A stretch of 64,000 nucleotides of DNA from Sediminibacillus halophilus (GTDB lineage: Bacteria; Bacillota; Bacilli; Bacillales; Amphibacillaceae). Of the stretch, positions 44,445 through 54,121 are shown piece by piece. The notes under the pieces were generated by a model, which was given only the letters and a program-made list of their open reading frames with translations, did no database searches and was not told where the DNA came from. The stretch lies in contig NZ_FNHF01000001.1 of assembly GCF_900103695.1 (NCBI RefSeq), positions 682,001 through 746,000 of the forward strand, read 5' to 3'. The translations under genes and the position numbers were made by a program. How positions within the stretch are numbered: the stretch's first letter is position 1; each line of letters starts with the position of its first letter.

Positions 44445-45518
44445 TCAACGAATCAGGATATCCGGTCGTTCGACGACTTTATTCCCTGCTTTTACTTCCA
44501 ACATCGGATAATTCCCCGTATAGCTGACATTTTCACTCCCGTCTTCCCCAACAAGGATGGTATCTTCTGATTTGACTCCAGCAATACTCGGATTCCAGGC
44601 AAAAACCTGCCCTGTCTGCACAACACAATCTGCGTGATCAGGCAATAGCAGTTTTTCTCTCGTGTTATATCCAGTAAGACCTCCCTGATGGTGATATCTC
44701 CACTCTTCTGGGTAGCCTGCATCGCTGTACGCAGTCTGCATCAGCTCATAAAGAGTATGAAAATCAACTCCCGGTTCAGTGGATGCGATTAAACGGGAAT
44801 CCACCGCAATTACCCCACGGTGCCGCTCTTTTATAGTGTCAGATGGTTCGCCAAAGTGAACAAGTCGGGAGGCGGATACTATCTTTCCCTTCTTTCTTGT
44901 GCAAACAACCAACATAGCATAACGTTCCAATCGATTGGAGGTTGGAAGGGGATGACGACGTTTGAAGGTACGATCATCCACCGCTGCCAGATTCACAATT
45001 GGTTCCAGTCCCCTTTCGAGACAGCACTTGGCCAGTCGTCCGGCAAGTTGATACTCACTTTCCCCTTGTTTGAGTTCAAAAGCAACCTGTTCAACCGCTT
45101 CACCTGTAAGTGTCCCCTGTTCTCGAACTTCTTTCCGATCTTCCCCTGTCAAAATGGTTCGTATCTGCAGTAACTGTTCTTCTACCTGAAGATCGAATAA
45201 AAGATCTTGTTTATCTACATAGTTAGAAAGCAGCAACTCAAACTGCTTTGGTTCGTACCAGGGAAATACTTCCGTATAATCGAATTCCAAATCAAACTCC
45301 TCTTCGATCAAACGTTCCGCTTCTATATTGTTTACAAATAGTCCTATCTTCTCTTTCGTCACAAGAATATGTGCCGGTGATTTCTCCGATGCTGTGTTGA
45401 TAAAACTTCGCCCATTTGTCAGCCAAGAAATATTTTTTTGTAAGGTCAGCAATAAGCCGGTTTTATTAACTGCTGTTAACATCTCACGCAACCGGTGGAC
45501 TTTCCTGTTTTCAACCAT
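44445..45518 (-). CDS. M24-family peptidase-like protein, metal ligands apparently missing
   Basis: The 357-residue protein has the creatinase/prolidase layout: an N-terminal domain (LLTLQKNISWLTNGRSFIN) and a pita-bread-like C-terminal domain (TLTGEAVEQVAFELKQGESEYQLAGRLAKCCLERGLEP, HHQGGLTGYNTRE, FAWNPSIAGVKSEDTILV). The usual metal ligands are hard to find: where the D-x-G...SD pair is expected the sequence reads VCTRKKGKIVSASRLVHFG, without Asp. The E of KSEDT remains. It may be a non-catalytic binding protein or may use another chemistry. Similar proteins are found in sugar loci of bacilli. Confidence 0.75.
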   Translation of the reverse strand: MVENRKVHRLREMLTAVNKTGLLLTLQKNISWLTNGRSFINTASEKSPAHILVTKEKIGLFVNNIEAERLIEEEFDLEFDYTEVFPWYEPKQFELLLSNYVDKQDLLFDLQVEEQLLQIRTILTGEDRKEVREQGTLTGEAVEQVAFELKQGESEYQLAGRLAKCCLERGLEPIVNLAAVDDRTFKRRHPLPTSNRLERYAMLVVCTRKKGKIVSASRLVHFGEPSDTIKERHRGVIAVDSRLIASTEPGVDFHTLYELMQTAYSDAGYPEEWRYHHQGGLTGYNTREKLLLPDHADCVVQTGQVFAWNPSIAGVKSEDTILVGEDGSENVSYTGNYPMLEVKAGNKVVERPDILIR

Positions 45519-45619
45519 TTTTTCAGTCCTTTCTGGTTAACGGCATGTCTATGTGCATCGACAAACCTTTATTATAGAGCTTGGATGATAGACAGAAAGA
45601 CTATACATCCTTCAAATAA

Positions 45620-45649
45620 AACAGGGAGGCAACCACTCTCCTCCCTGTT
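45620..45649 (-). terminator. Terminator after the IolB-like gene
   Basis: AACAGGGAGG and CCTCCCTGTT form a perfect ten-pair stem; on the minus strand TTTTATTTG follows. Confidence 0.85.
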
Positions 45650-45670
45650 CACGTTATTTTCCCCTCCTGT

Positions 45671-46471
45671 TTAATGGTGATGCAGCCACTTGTGATGAGG
45701 ATCTTCATAAGGATTTAATTCCCGGCCGGACTCTCCAGCCATGAACCATAAGTAATAAACTTGGTAACCGCCAGCAGCTCCAACTGGGTGATAACCAATA
45801 TCGATTGCAAAGCTGTCACCATGTCTTATCGGATATGCTGTATCGATTTTTCCATCTTTCGTATAATGATGCTGCACCCCGAATCCCTGTTCCGGGTTTA
45901 CCTGATAGTGATAAATTTCTTCCAGATTAGGTTCTTCCGGCGCAAATTCTCCATCGTGTTTATGCGGTGGATAACCTGACCATTGACCAGCATCGTTTAT
46001 TGTTTCTCCAAGAACCATTCGGTGGACTCTTCCGTCTGCATTATCCGCAATAATATCGTTCACAGTACGATTCCATTGCTTTTCACCGCGCTTATGTACG
46101 ACAACTTCATCCGGTAGGACGACAAAAGGCTGATACTTATTTTCAGCTTTTACTTTACAAACTGCTATTTGCACATCGGTATCAGCGGTTATTTGATAAG
46201 AAGACTGGCACGGCACATAAACGGTCGTAGCCTTCCCGGAGAAAACGCTTTCTCTTCCGCCCAGCTGCTTCCAGTTTTCTCCTTCCGCGGCGATGGAAGC
46301 CGTTCCTGTCAGTATAACTAAAGCAGTTTCATAAGATGAAGTGTCTGCTGAAAAGCTCTCTCCTTTATCCAGTATTATTTTACCAAATGCCAAATAATCC
46401 AAGAGCTCATAGTCCTCTGAAAAAATATCGCGATATCCTTTTTGATCTGCAGCCTTAATAAAACGCTCCAC
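45671..46471 (-). CDS. IolB/KduI-like cupin isomerase
   Basis: The 266-residue bicupin resembles 5-deoxy-glucuronate isomerase (IolB), with metal ligands in SGYPPHKHDGEFAPEEPNLEE and IDIGYHPVGAAGGYQVYYLWFMAGE. These are the family's strongest motifs. IolB normally belongs to inositol breakdown, but no other iol gene is here. The setting suggests action on a 5-keto or deoxyuronate from pectin. The C-terminus is His-rich (HHKWLHHH). The TAACAACGTTGTTA operator lies about 20 bases upstream, so the LacI regulator probably controls it. Confidence 0.88.
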   Translation of the reverse strand: MERFIKAADQKGYRDIFSEDYELLDYLAFGKIILDKGESFSADTSSYETALVILTGTASIAAEGENWKQLGGRESVFSGKATTVYVPCQSSYQITADTDVQIAVCKVKAENKYQPFVVLPDEVVVHKRGEKQWNRTVNDIIADNADGRVHRMVLGETINDAGQWSGYPPHKHDGEFAPEEPNLEEIYHYQVNPEQGFGVQHHYTKDGKIDTAYPIRHGDSFAIDIGYHPVGAAGGYQVYYLWFMAGESGRELNPYEDPHHKWLHHH

Positions 46472-46491
46472 CTGAAATCCTCTCCTTCATT

Positions 46492-46507
46492 ATAACAACG
46501 TTGTTAT
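46492..46507. promoter_or_regulatory. LacI-type operator before the IolB-like gene
   Basis: ATAACAACGTTGTTAT is a perfect 16-bp palindrome, the same core as at 29163-29186 and 50990-51003. A TATAAT-like box (TATATAATATT) follows at about 46515, so repression by promoter blocking is plausible. Confidence 0.85.
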
Positions 46508-46555
46508 TTTATTTTATATAATATTCTGATGATTTTCAAGTCTTTTTGTTTCTAC

Positions 46556-46700
46556 AGTAAAAGCGCAAGTGCCTGTTTAAAGAAATACAGGCTAAATCCG
46601 CCACATCCTGTGGACCTCCGACAGACTTAAGACCAGCCTTGACGTGACGTTCTTTGCCACAGAGAGGATGGTCTTAGCACCTCGGAGGATAGGTCGCAAC
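46556..46700. repeat. Structured intergenic repeat with long inverted arms
   Basis: CCTCCGA (46615-46621) pairs with TCGGAGG (46682-46688). Just inside, CTTAAGACCA-CCT pairs with AGG-TGGTCTTAG. Two smaller hairpins lie to the left (GCCTGT...ACAGGC and CCACA-TCC-TGTGG). It codes for nothing. The composition is richer in GC than its surroundings. It resembles dispersed repeats that I recall from Oceanobacillus/Virgibacillus-type genomes. No transposase is nearby. The rest of the 46472-46777 gap shows only the operator. Confidence 0.65.
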
Positions 46701-46777
46701 TGAGGCGTCCGTAAAGAAAATGTATCAATTAGCAAACCTATCACTTGGACTGGAATTGATTCATTTTGCCACCTATT

Positions 46778-49700
46778 CTATTTAACTAGGATTTCCGCCT
46801 GTCCATGGAACGGTAGTCCAGAAGTCAGTTCACCATCAAGCGAGATGGTTTGTTGTCCCTTCTCAAGCTTTGCTGCCAACGCCGATCTGGAAAACTGCAG
46901 CTTCAATTCAGGCATACCATCTTTGTCCTGGTCGCCTATTTTGGCAGGCTTCCGATCAAGGGGACTTAAATCACCATCAAGTCTGACTGTTTCCATGTCT
47001 ATTTTTTCAAGATCGATACCTTTTTCAAATTCTATAAATACATTCAGTTTAGGAGCTTTTTTACCAGATTTTTTCCCTTTATCTTTCTTTTTCTTTATCA
47101 CAGACGGCTTGAGCGTAATCTCAGCCGGCAACTGTAATTGAAGAAAATCTCCCTTAATAATAGTACCTTCGGAGTCACGCTGGTAAGGTAGTTCCGGTTC
47201 CAGACTAACAAAACTCTCGTCTGTAAGGCTAACTCCTGTACTATTTTCAGCCTGCTCGCCGTCGAAGAAAAAGTTCGTTTCCGAAGCCAGATCCGCCGGG
47301 TAAACATCGCTGACTGTATGCACTGTTTGATAGGAAATAAATCGATTAATGGTAAAATCAGATTCAATTCCGTCATATGTCGAAAAATCGATATTGCCAC
47401 CGACATTATCGTAGGCAACATTGTTTTCTGCAATAACACCAGGGTTGCTGTTGCTGGTAAACCCAGCAGCACCGTTGCTAAATGCTATGCTGTCCTTGAT
47501 TATATGTGGTACATGGATTCCCTCTCCACCGAGTTTAAAGCCATTTTTATCTCCGTCACCAACCGTGCCGTCACTCAGAGTACCATTCTCGTAAGCAATG
47601 CTGTCCTCTATCAGGACAGCACCAATTGCCCCGGTACCAACCTTTGTATATAAATCCCATCCATCATCGATATTATGGTGGGCAATACATCCTCAGAAAA
47701 CATTGTTTTCTCCTGCGGTTAATTTCGCGGCAAATCCGTCGGCATTATTGTCAGATGGGTCCCGGTTATCGAAGGATTCACTGTTTAAAACCAGATTATC
47801 AGATGGCCATTCTTCTCTAGATGCTCCCGGAATTGTCCGGCTGATTTGCAATCCAGTATCACCGTTCTCATAAAAGCGGCTTTGCTCAATGATATTATGG
47901 TTGCCTCCTACCGTAAATCCCTTTGTATTCCCAGCAGATCGGATGAAATCAATACCAGTTACATGCCAATAGTCACCACTGAGCACAACGCCCTCTGATT
48001 GCTTGTCAAAGTCAATTACAGGTCTCGTGCCTTCCTCTGCAACCAAATACTTTCTTGCCTCTTCTGTACCGTCATTAAATCTTTCAATCTCTAATTTTTG
48101 ATCACGTACATAGTTGCCGTTGGCCAATATGATTTTCTGGCCTGGCTGAACAAATGCAATAGCAGTATCAAGATCAAGTGGGTTTTCTTTTGTTCCGCCT
48201 CCCTCTTTCAGCCCGTTAGGAGCTACATGAATGTCCTGGCCACTACGATAAGTTTTCATGGAGACAGTGAAATTTTCTACGATTTTTTTGTAATCAGTTA
48301 AATACTGGGTATCATCGGGGACGAAAGAAATACTAAAATCATTCTCCTGATTGACGTTAAGATCAGTTGTTATTGCTGAAGTTTCTCCCGCTTGAAGAGG
48401 ATGAAAACGGGCAACTGATTCCTCTTCTTGTTTGATTGTCACAAATCCATCCACATTTGCTCTCAAGCGTAACTCATAGGCAGATTCGGAAGTTTCACTT
48501 CTTGATAATACTTCCAAATTCGGGTTAACTGGTTCTGCAGGAGGATCCACTTTAGGCGGATCCGTAGCTTCAAATTCCATGTCGTGAACTTCGATGTCTG
48601 CCAGGCGGGCCGTATAAAAACCGACATATATCTTGGAGTCTTGAACGTTCAGAATATCGGGTTCAAAAAAGACAGCCTCTTCCCCGTCATTTATTTGTCC
48701 TGAAAACCCGCTATTAGTCTTGGACAAGGTGAGCCGGTAGGCCTTTTCGGGATGCGTATTACCTGGTTTCGGTTTGTCCTCATCCAGCATCATTTTCTGA
48801 ATGCCATTACTGCCTGCACCGTCGGATGTCTCGACCCCTGTCCGGATAAACAACTGTGTACCGTTTTTTTCCTGAGTACCTCCGCTGAAACCGCCGATTG
48901 CCGCTATATTGGAAGCAAAAACGCCTGAGTCTCCATCCTCTCCAATTGCATCTCTTGCCATGATTCCAAATGATTCCTGTCCATCATGTGCAGGACTTTT
49001 GGCATACTCGCTGACAGTTATGTCTGCCGATAAGCGGAAATTGTCAGCTTCTGCATCAACTTCTGTATAATAGAACGTAATGCCATCATGATCTCCAGTA
49101 ACTTTTCCGGCACCTGGCTCGGCTACTATCCGGATGGCTCCGTTATCCAATTGTTCGATATAGTTTTTCTCTGGTCCTGTCGATTGCCCGAACTGAATCG
49201 ACTTCCATTCTGGTTGTATTGGTTCTCTAACTGTTACATCAAAACTAATAGGGTCGATTTCATCTTTAGTTGGAATAATTTGAATCGGATAAACTCCTGT
49301 TTTTCCACCATTAAACGCAGATGTATCCAGTTGGTAATCTGTTTCCTTGATTTGTTCTACATCTTGATTATCGTACAGTTTTCCTGCTGCAAGTCCGCTT
49401 GGGTTAAAATCATCCCCAATATGGTAGGTTGTTTTTGGGTAGCTCATCACTTTTAAACCTTGTAATTCTTTTTCTTTTACTTGAATGGTAAAGGCTGTCT
49501 CCGCCTGCTTATAAAATAGGTTCACCTGCTGATTGCCAAACGTTTCCGTATCTATTTCTGATGCGGTAAGCTGGTTTCTCATAACACGTTCTACATAACC
49601 ATCACTGTATGTTGCTTCGACAATCAATCCTGCCAAGTCCAGCTCGTCATCCGGATAATAGGTCGTTTTTATCGGAGCCTTTTGGATCTCTATGCCAGTT

Positions 49701-50896
49701 AGTTCAGCATCCGATACAGTGACATGGAAGGAAACAGAAATGTCAGGGTTTTGCTTTGACTGAACAATTACCATCTTGCCGCCTGATTCGTTAAATTGAT
49801 ATTGAGCCGGTTCGATAATCTCGCCATCAATCACGAACTGTAATTGTTCTTCATTGATTTCTTCAATCAAGTATCCTTCTTCAAATTCAGCTTCTATGAC
49901 TAGTCCATCTGGTTCAAAAGTATCTTGCAAATAATAGTCGGTTTTGGTCGGATTGTATTTGATGTGCAGGTCAGTCAATGCTAAATCCCGGATTTCCAAG
50001 TTTAATTCTGCCGAGGCCCCTGCGTAATGTATCACTATGGAAGTGGTTCCGGCTGTAGTGCTGTCAAAGCCGGTAACAAAAAAATCAGCTGAGTCGAGCA
50101 ATTCGCTGCTTCCATCCGAATAAACAGCAGTAACAACGAGTCCTTCTAAATCAAGCTGTTCACCGATTAAATAAGATTGCTTCATATTTTCAGCATCGAC
50201 TTGTAAACTATCAGCTACCGGATCAGCCACTTCTAAAGAATAGTCTTTAAAAGTAACAGCTGCTTCACGTGCAACATAAAAGCCAGCATAGAGCTTATCC
50301 GATAAGCCATTCGTTAAGGAAACTGTTTGTACTTCTCCGTTTACAGCAACCTCATAGGCATCTCCTGATTTTTTAATAGATAAATCATAGCTTTCCCCTG
50401 TAACCGGTGAATTACTTCCACCAAAAGCATTCATTTTGGTTAACCCGTCCTGGTTATAAAAGCCGCGCATTTGGTCATCCAGTCCACCGACAGCTAAATA
50501 GTTGGTAGTAATTTTACTGGAATCCCCATTTTCAGCCACCTGATCACGGACCATCAGTCCAAATGAACGCTGGCTGCCGGGGCTGTATCGATCTATTTTC
50601 ACGGTTGTATGCAATTCAAAATTGGAATCTGCAGGCAGTTCCATAAAATAGAATGACAGCCCTTCTTCGCTACTGGCAATTTTTCCGCCCTTTGCATCCA
50701 TGCTGAATGAACCATCTTCATGAAAAAGTGGAGGTGGATTTTTTTCCTCACTCGTATTCGATCCGAAAGCAGTAAATTGCCACTCATTACTGTTTGAACT
50801 CTTGTTGGATCCTGCTAAAACCGAAAAGGATATATTGCTGAAAATAAGCAAACATGACGCCAAAACAAGAAGCAACTGAAAGCACTTTTTCTTCAT
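46778..50896 (-). CDS. Large secreted polysaccharide-lyase-like beta-helix protein with internal TGA
   Basis: A signal peptide (KKKCFQLLLVLASCLLIF) leads a protein of 1372 codons. In order: a laminin-G-like domain (about 50-210), four bacterial Ig-like domains (about 230-540), a second laminin-G-like domain, a right-handed beta-helix resembling pectate lyase family 9 (NGNYVRDQKLEIERFND, HVTGIDFIRSAGNTKGFTVGGNHNIIEQSRFYENG) and a C-terminal domain. An in-frame TGA at 47695-47693 (codon 1068) interrupts NNVF-TGA-GCIAHHNIDDGWDLY, yet the frame stays intact and family-like for another 304 codons. It may be a CGA-to-TGA nonsense change, an error, or Sec read-through. A LacI operator and a cre box lie upstream. 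Secretion fits attack on pectin outside the cell. Confidence 0.8.
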
Positions 50897-50971
50897 TCAT
50901 TCATCTCCTTAACAAATTGATTTCCAACCACATGAAACAAACCGGGGAACTTTCACCTCCTATCCGAAACA

Positions 50972-50985
50972 GGAAAACGCTTACA
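50972..50985. promoter_or_regulatory. cre-like site before the lyase-like gene
   Basis: Read on the minus strand, TGTAAGCGTTTTCC matches the cre consensus at all but the final position. It lies four bases from the LacI operator, so both carbon catabolite control and pectin induction may act on the same promoter. Confidence 0.75.
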
Positions 50986-50989
50986 TATG

Positions 50990-51003
50990 TAACAACGTTG
51001 TTA
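50990..51003. promoter_or_regulatory. LacI-type operator before the lyase-like gene
   Basis: TAACAACGTTGTTA, a perfect 14-bp palindrome, is the third copy of the operator core. It is 94 bases upstream of the lyase start and next to the cre-like site. Confidence 0.85.
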
Positions 51004-51016
51004 TGTGCAGTATGAT

Positions 51017-51049
51017 AAAACTCGGTTAACAGATTGTCAACCGAGTTTT
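51017..51049 (-). terminator. Terminator after the first ROK kinase
   Basis: AAAACTCGGTT and AACCGAGTTTT pair perfectly; the T-rich end follows on the minus strand. It lies 36 bases after the ROK stop and insulates the lyase promoter. Confidence 0.85.
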
Positions 51050-51084
51050 ACGAAAATTCATACAATTTACCTAGTATTGTACTA

Positions 51085-51981
51085 CTAATTGTCAGAAGGA
51101 TTGATTTGCTTCTTCAATCCATAAACTGCTCCAAGCAAATTTGAATTTTGCCTGAAATGGCAAGCGGCTATCTTTGGCTTTATCGTGGCAATATCGACCC
51201 TGAGGAGTATTTCCTCTAGTTTTTCATCGATTTTGTCGGTTAAATCCGGCCTGGCACTAATCCCACCACCAATTAATATCAATTCCGGATCAAATATGTA
51301 TTGCAAGTTATACAAACCGACAGCCAAATTATGATAAAACCTGTCAATTGCATTTATACAATCCTTATCCCCGGTTTCCGCCATGGAAAATATTTTTTCT
51401 CCGGACAACGAACTGCTTTCGACACGCTTTGCAGCTGCTACCATGCGAACCAAAGCAGCGGTAGAAGCCGTTGCACTCCACGTGTTATCTTCTTCGGAAA
51501 TCTCAGGACGTGTAAGCATATAACCGAATTCTCCGCCATGCAGATGCGCGCCTTTGTGCAAGGAACCATTTTTAATAACTGCTCCGCCAATGCCTGTACC
51601 GATGACAACTGCCAGTACATCCTGCTTGCCTTGTGCTGCTCCTTTCCACAACTCGGCATATCCCGCACAGTTGGCATCATTCTCCATGAATACTGGCAGG
51701 TTCGTTTTTTCTTTTACCATCTGTTTGATATTGGGTCCGTGTATATATGGCAAGGCACTCGATCCATATACAACACCTTCCTCCGATACCGCTCCGGGAG
51801 CACTGATTGCAATCCCGGATACATCAGTGTTGGCTTCCGCGTGCTGCGCGATTAAACCGATCAATCCTCCAAGAGTCTCCGGGGTTGCCGTTTTACTACT
51901 CTTCACCAATTCTGCATCTTCCTTGATTACAGCATATTTTATAAATGTTCCACCTATATCAAAAGCTAAATATTTTTCCAC
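51085..51981 (-). CDS. ROK-family sugar kinase, paralogue A
   Basis: The 298-residue protein has the ROK ATP motif LAFDIGGTFIKYAVI, GIAISAPGAV, the catalytic Asp in VFMENDANCAGYAELWKGAA, VVIGTGIGGAVI and HGGEFGYML. The Zn-binding CxCGxxGC motif of classic ROK proteins is not seen. Without an N-terminal helix-turn-helix it is a kinase rather than a repressor. The group includes glucokinase and BglK-type beta-glucoside kinases. It is closely similar to the second ROK gene at 53153-54055, suggesting duplication. Confidence 0.92.
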   Translation of the reverse strand: MEKYLAFDIGGTFIKYAVIKEDAELVKSSKTATPETLGGLIGLIAQHAEANTDVSGIAISAPGAVSEEGVVYGSSALPYIHGPNIKQMVKEKTNLPVFMENDANCAGYAELWKGAAQGKQDVLAVVIGTGIGGAVIKNGSLHKGAHLHGGEFGYMLTRPEISEEDNTWSATASTAALVRMVAAAKRVESSSLSGEKIFSMAETGDKDCINAIDRFYHNLAVGLYNLQYIFDPELILIGGGISARPDLTDKIDEKLEEILLRVDIATIKPKIAACHFRQNSNLLGAVYGLKKQINPSDN

Positions 51982-52045
51982 TGCTCCACCCTCTTATTTC
52001 TAAATAACAAGCGCCGTCTTTTCTTCCAAGCATAAAAACAAAGAA

Positions 52046-52062
52046 GACAGCCTGTGGCTGCC
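52046..52062 (-). terminator. Terminator after the exonuclease gene
   Basis: On the minus strand GGCAGCC-ACA-GGCTGTC forms a seven-pair stem followed by TTCTTTGTTTTT. It separates the exonuclease gene from the first ROK kinase. Confidence 0.7.
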
Positions 52063-52082
52063 TGTTTCTGCATGAGTCTGCC

Positions 52083-52691
52083 TTACCGTTTCGCAGACTT
52101 TCGCCGTCTGGTCTGCGTTTTGGGCGGGTGATAACCCCGCTCGTAAATCCTGCCCTTTTTACAACCATGCAAAGCCGCCAACGCGTCGAGATCATCAACC
52201 TGTTGGTGCTTGATTGCTTCTACCATCAATAATGCCGCTGCTCTGGCATCTTCTAGTGCATTATGATGATAAAACTCAATACCATTATGTGCTGCTACTG
52301 TATGCAGCTTATGATTCGACAATTCCGGCCAAACCTTTTTAGACATGGTTACTGTACAGAGATAGTCAAATTCAGGATAAGTTATTTCGTATCGATCCAA
52401 GGTCTGTCGCAGTACGCTCATATCGAAGCTGGCATTATGGGCGACGACCAATCGGCCGGATAAGTATGGTATCAAAGTGGGCCACAGTTCATCAAAAGTC
52501 GGAGCATCCACCACGTCTTGTGCGCTGATGCCGTGTATATACGTATTAAAGGAATCAAAATCCATTAATGGGTTTATCAAGCTATAAAACTCATCTATTA
52601 TGCCATTCTCATCAGCTATTACAATGCCTATAGAACAAGCACTAGTACGGTAACGATTTGCCGTTTCAAAGTCTATTGCCGCTATTTGCAA
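52083..52691 (-). CDS. DnaQ/DEDD-type 3'-5' exonuclease domain protein
   Basis: The 202-residue protein has the three exonuclease motifs: AIDFETAN (ExoI, D and E), VVAHNASFDMSVLRQTL (ExoII) and HHNALEDARAAALLM (ExoIII, H-x4-D), so it is a DEDDh nuclease. Similar stand-alone proteins resemble the proofreading subunit and trim DNA or RNA ends. A basic tail (KTQTRRRKSAKR) may bind nucleic acid. The TTG start at 52691, with GGAGGGAATAT upstream, is preferred over ATG 52763, which lacks a ribosome binding site. Its placement between two ROK kinases looks accidental. Confidence 0.88.
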   Translation of the reverse strand: MQIAAIDFETANRYRTSACSIGIVIADENGIIDEFYSLINPLMDFDSFNTYIHGISAQDVVDAPTFDELWPTLIPYLSGRLVVAHNASFDMSVLRQTLDRYEITYPEFDYLCTVTMSKKVWPELSNHKLHTVAAHNGIEFYHHNALEDARAAALLMVEAIKHQQVDDLDALAALHGCKKGRIYERGYHPPKTQTRRRKSAKR

Positions 52692-52974
52692 AATATTCCC
52701 TCCACATGAGGCTTTTTCCTCGCTTTTCACTCCTATTATATAATAAGTCGTGCGGACAAACAAAAATTATTTCCGCTCAGAAAGTCTCAATTTTTCTTTT
52801 CTCTATCATTCCGGCCCTATCATAACGTTGAAAGAAAAACTGCTCCATTGAAATAAGGGGATAAAGGTACAAGTTATAACTGTAAACTCGCTTAATAAGT
52901 CGGTTTTCTTTATTAAGTTAACGGCGGTCATATCCACGGAAAGCGAAGTATCTTTTCAAATTGCTTACCTACAC

Positions 52975-53110
52975 GCTTGTAAAGAGAAAGTAATTCGCAG
53001 TTTTTAATAATATTTTAAAAACCGAACGAGTTCGAATAATTATGATTTCGAAATATCGTTCGGTTTTGTTGTGGCCACTATGCTTTTGTTACAAGCTCTG
53101 TCTTGTTTTA
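52975..53110. repeat. Intergenic repeat copy 1 with terminator-like hairpin
   Basis: This stretch matches 62255-62410 in order: AATTCGCAG, AAAAACCGAACG-G-TCGAAT, TTTCGAA, GTTCGGTTTTG, CCACTAT and GCTTGT-like words, spaced alike but with many differences. Its centre folds as AAAACCGAACG...CGTTCGGTTTT (53017-53067). It lies downstream of the second ROK kinase on the minus strand and probably ends that transcript. The rest of 52692-52974 shows nothing. Confidence 0.7.
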
Positions 53111-53152
53111 CTAGTTTTTCTTGAAAATTTATACTACTAAATCTATTAACTT

Positions 53153-54055
53153 CTATTCTTTTATGTTTATGCTATGTTCTTGTTTCAGCCAGCCATAAAC
53201 TGCACCAAGTATATTTGCATGCTGACGAAAACGGCAGGATTGTATACGTGGTTTTATTTTCGCCAAATCGATCAGACTCAATATTCGGTCCAGCTTATCG
53301 TTTATATGTTCAATCAAGTCTGGACGTGCACTAATTCCGCCGCCGATAAGTATGATTTCCGGATCATAAATATATTGCAAATTATAAATACCGATTGCCA
53401 ACAGGTGGTAAAAATCGTTCACTGCTTCCCGGCAAACTGGATCGCCATTTTCAGCCATTTCAAATATTTCTTCTCCTGTCAGCGTAGATGGCTCCATTCG
53501 CTTTCGCTTTGCAACCTTTTTAACAAGCGCCTTCATTGAGGCGATCCGGCTCCAGACATCATCGCTGCTTTCGATATTAGAGTTAAGCAGCATATAACCG
53601 AATTCTCCTCCATGCAAACGATCTCCTTTATGCAGCTTTCCATTTTTTATGACAGCCCCGCCGATTCCCGTCCCGATAACTATTACCATGACATCCATTT
53701 TACCTGCAGCTGCCCCTTTCCAAATTTCTGCATAGGCAGCACAATGGGCATCATTTTCCATGAAGACCGGCAGACCGGTTTTTTCCCTAATTAACGCTTT
53801 CATGTTCGGGCCATGTAGATAATGAACAGCACTTGAACCATATACAAAACCAGCTTCCGATACGGCTCCCGGCGAACTCACAGCAATCCCGGCAAGAAAT
53901 GGTTGGGACATTGCTTGTGATTCAAGAAATAACAGCAATTCATCAATGGTTTTCGGTGTCTTTATTTTGCTGTTTGACAGGATCTCCCCTTCTCTGGTAA
54001 CAATCCCATACTTCAGGAATGTTCCCCCTATATCTATTGCCAGAATGTGGTCCAC
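53153..54055 (-). CDS. ROK-family sugar kinase, paralogue B
   Basis: The 300-residue protein has LAIDIGGTFLKYGIV, GIAVSSPGAVSEAGFVYGSSAV, VFMENDAHCAAYAEIWKGAA, VIGTGIGGAVIKNGKLHKG and HGGEFGYML, almost the same motifs as paralogue A. It too lacks the zinc Cys motif and a DNA-binding domain. GTG 54055 with GGAGAGGGGGG upstream is the start. It lies 66 bases after the GH1 gene, on the same strand, so a BglK-like kinase acting with this glycosidase is a reasonable guess. Confidence 0.92.
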   Translation of the reverse strand: MDHILAIDIGGTFLKYGIVTREGEILSNSKIKTPKTIDELLLFLESQAMSQPFLAGIAVSSPGAVSEAGFVYGSSAVHYLHGPNMKALIREKTGLPVFMENDAHCAAYAEIWKGAAAGKMDVMVIVIGTGIGGAVIKNGKLHKGDRLHGGEFGYMLLNSNIESSDDVWSRIASMKALVKKVAKRKRMEPSTLTGEEIFEMAENGDPVCREAVNDFYHLLAIGIYNLQYIYDPEIILIGGGISARPDLIEHINDKLDRILSLIDLAKIKPRIQSCRFRQHANILGAVYGWLKQEHSINIKE

Positions 54056-54121
54056 GTTTCCCCCCCTCTCCAACTTAATTAAGCGATAGGATTTCAGTTC
54101 CGTGTTGAGCCTTATGCCATC

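Noticed and set aside
46778-47323. Separate secreted protein of 181 residues
   Set aside because: The GTG start has no ribosome binding site and the sequence is the direct continuation of the lyase-like protein after the internal TGA.
47098-47472. Separate minus-strand gene overlapping the lyase-like frame
   Set aside because: It is out of frame with the beta-helix sequence, which continues on both sides of the TGA.
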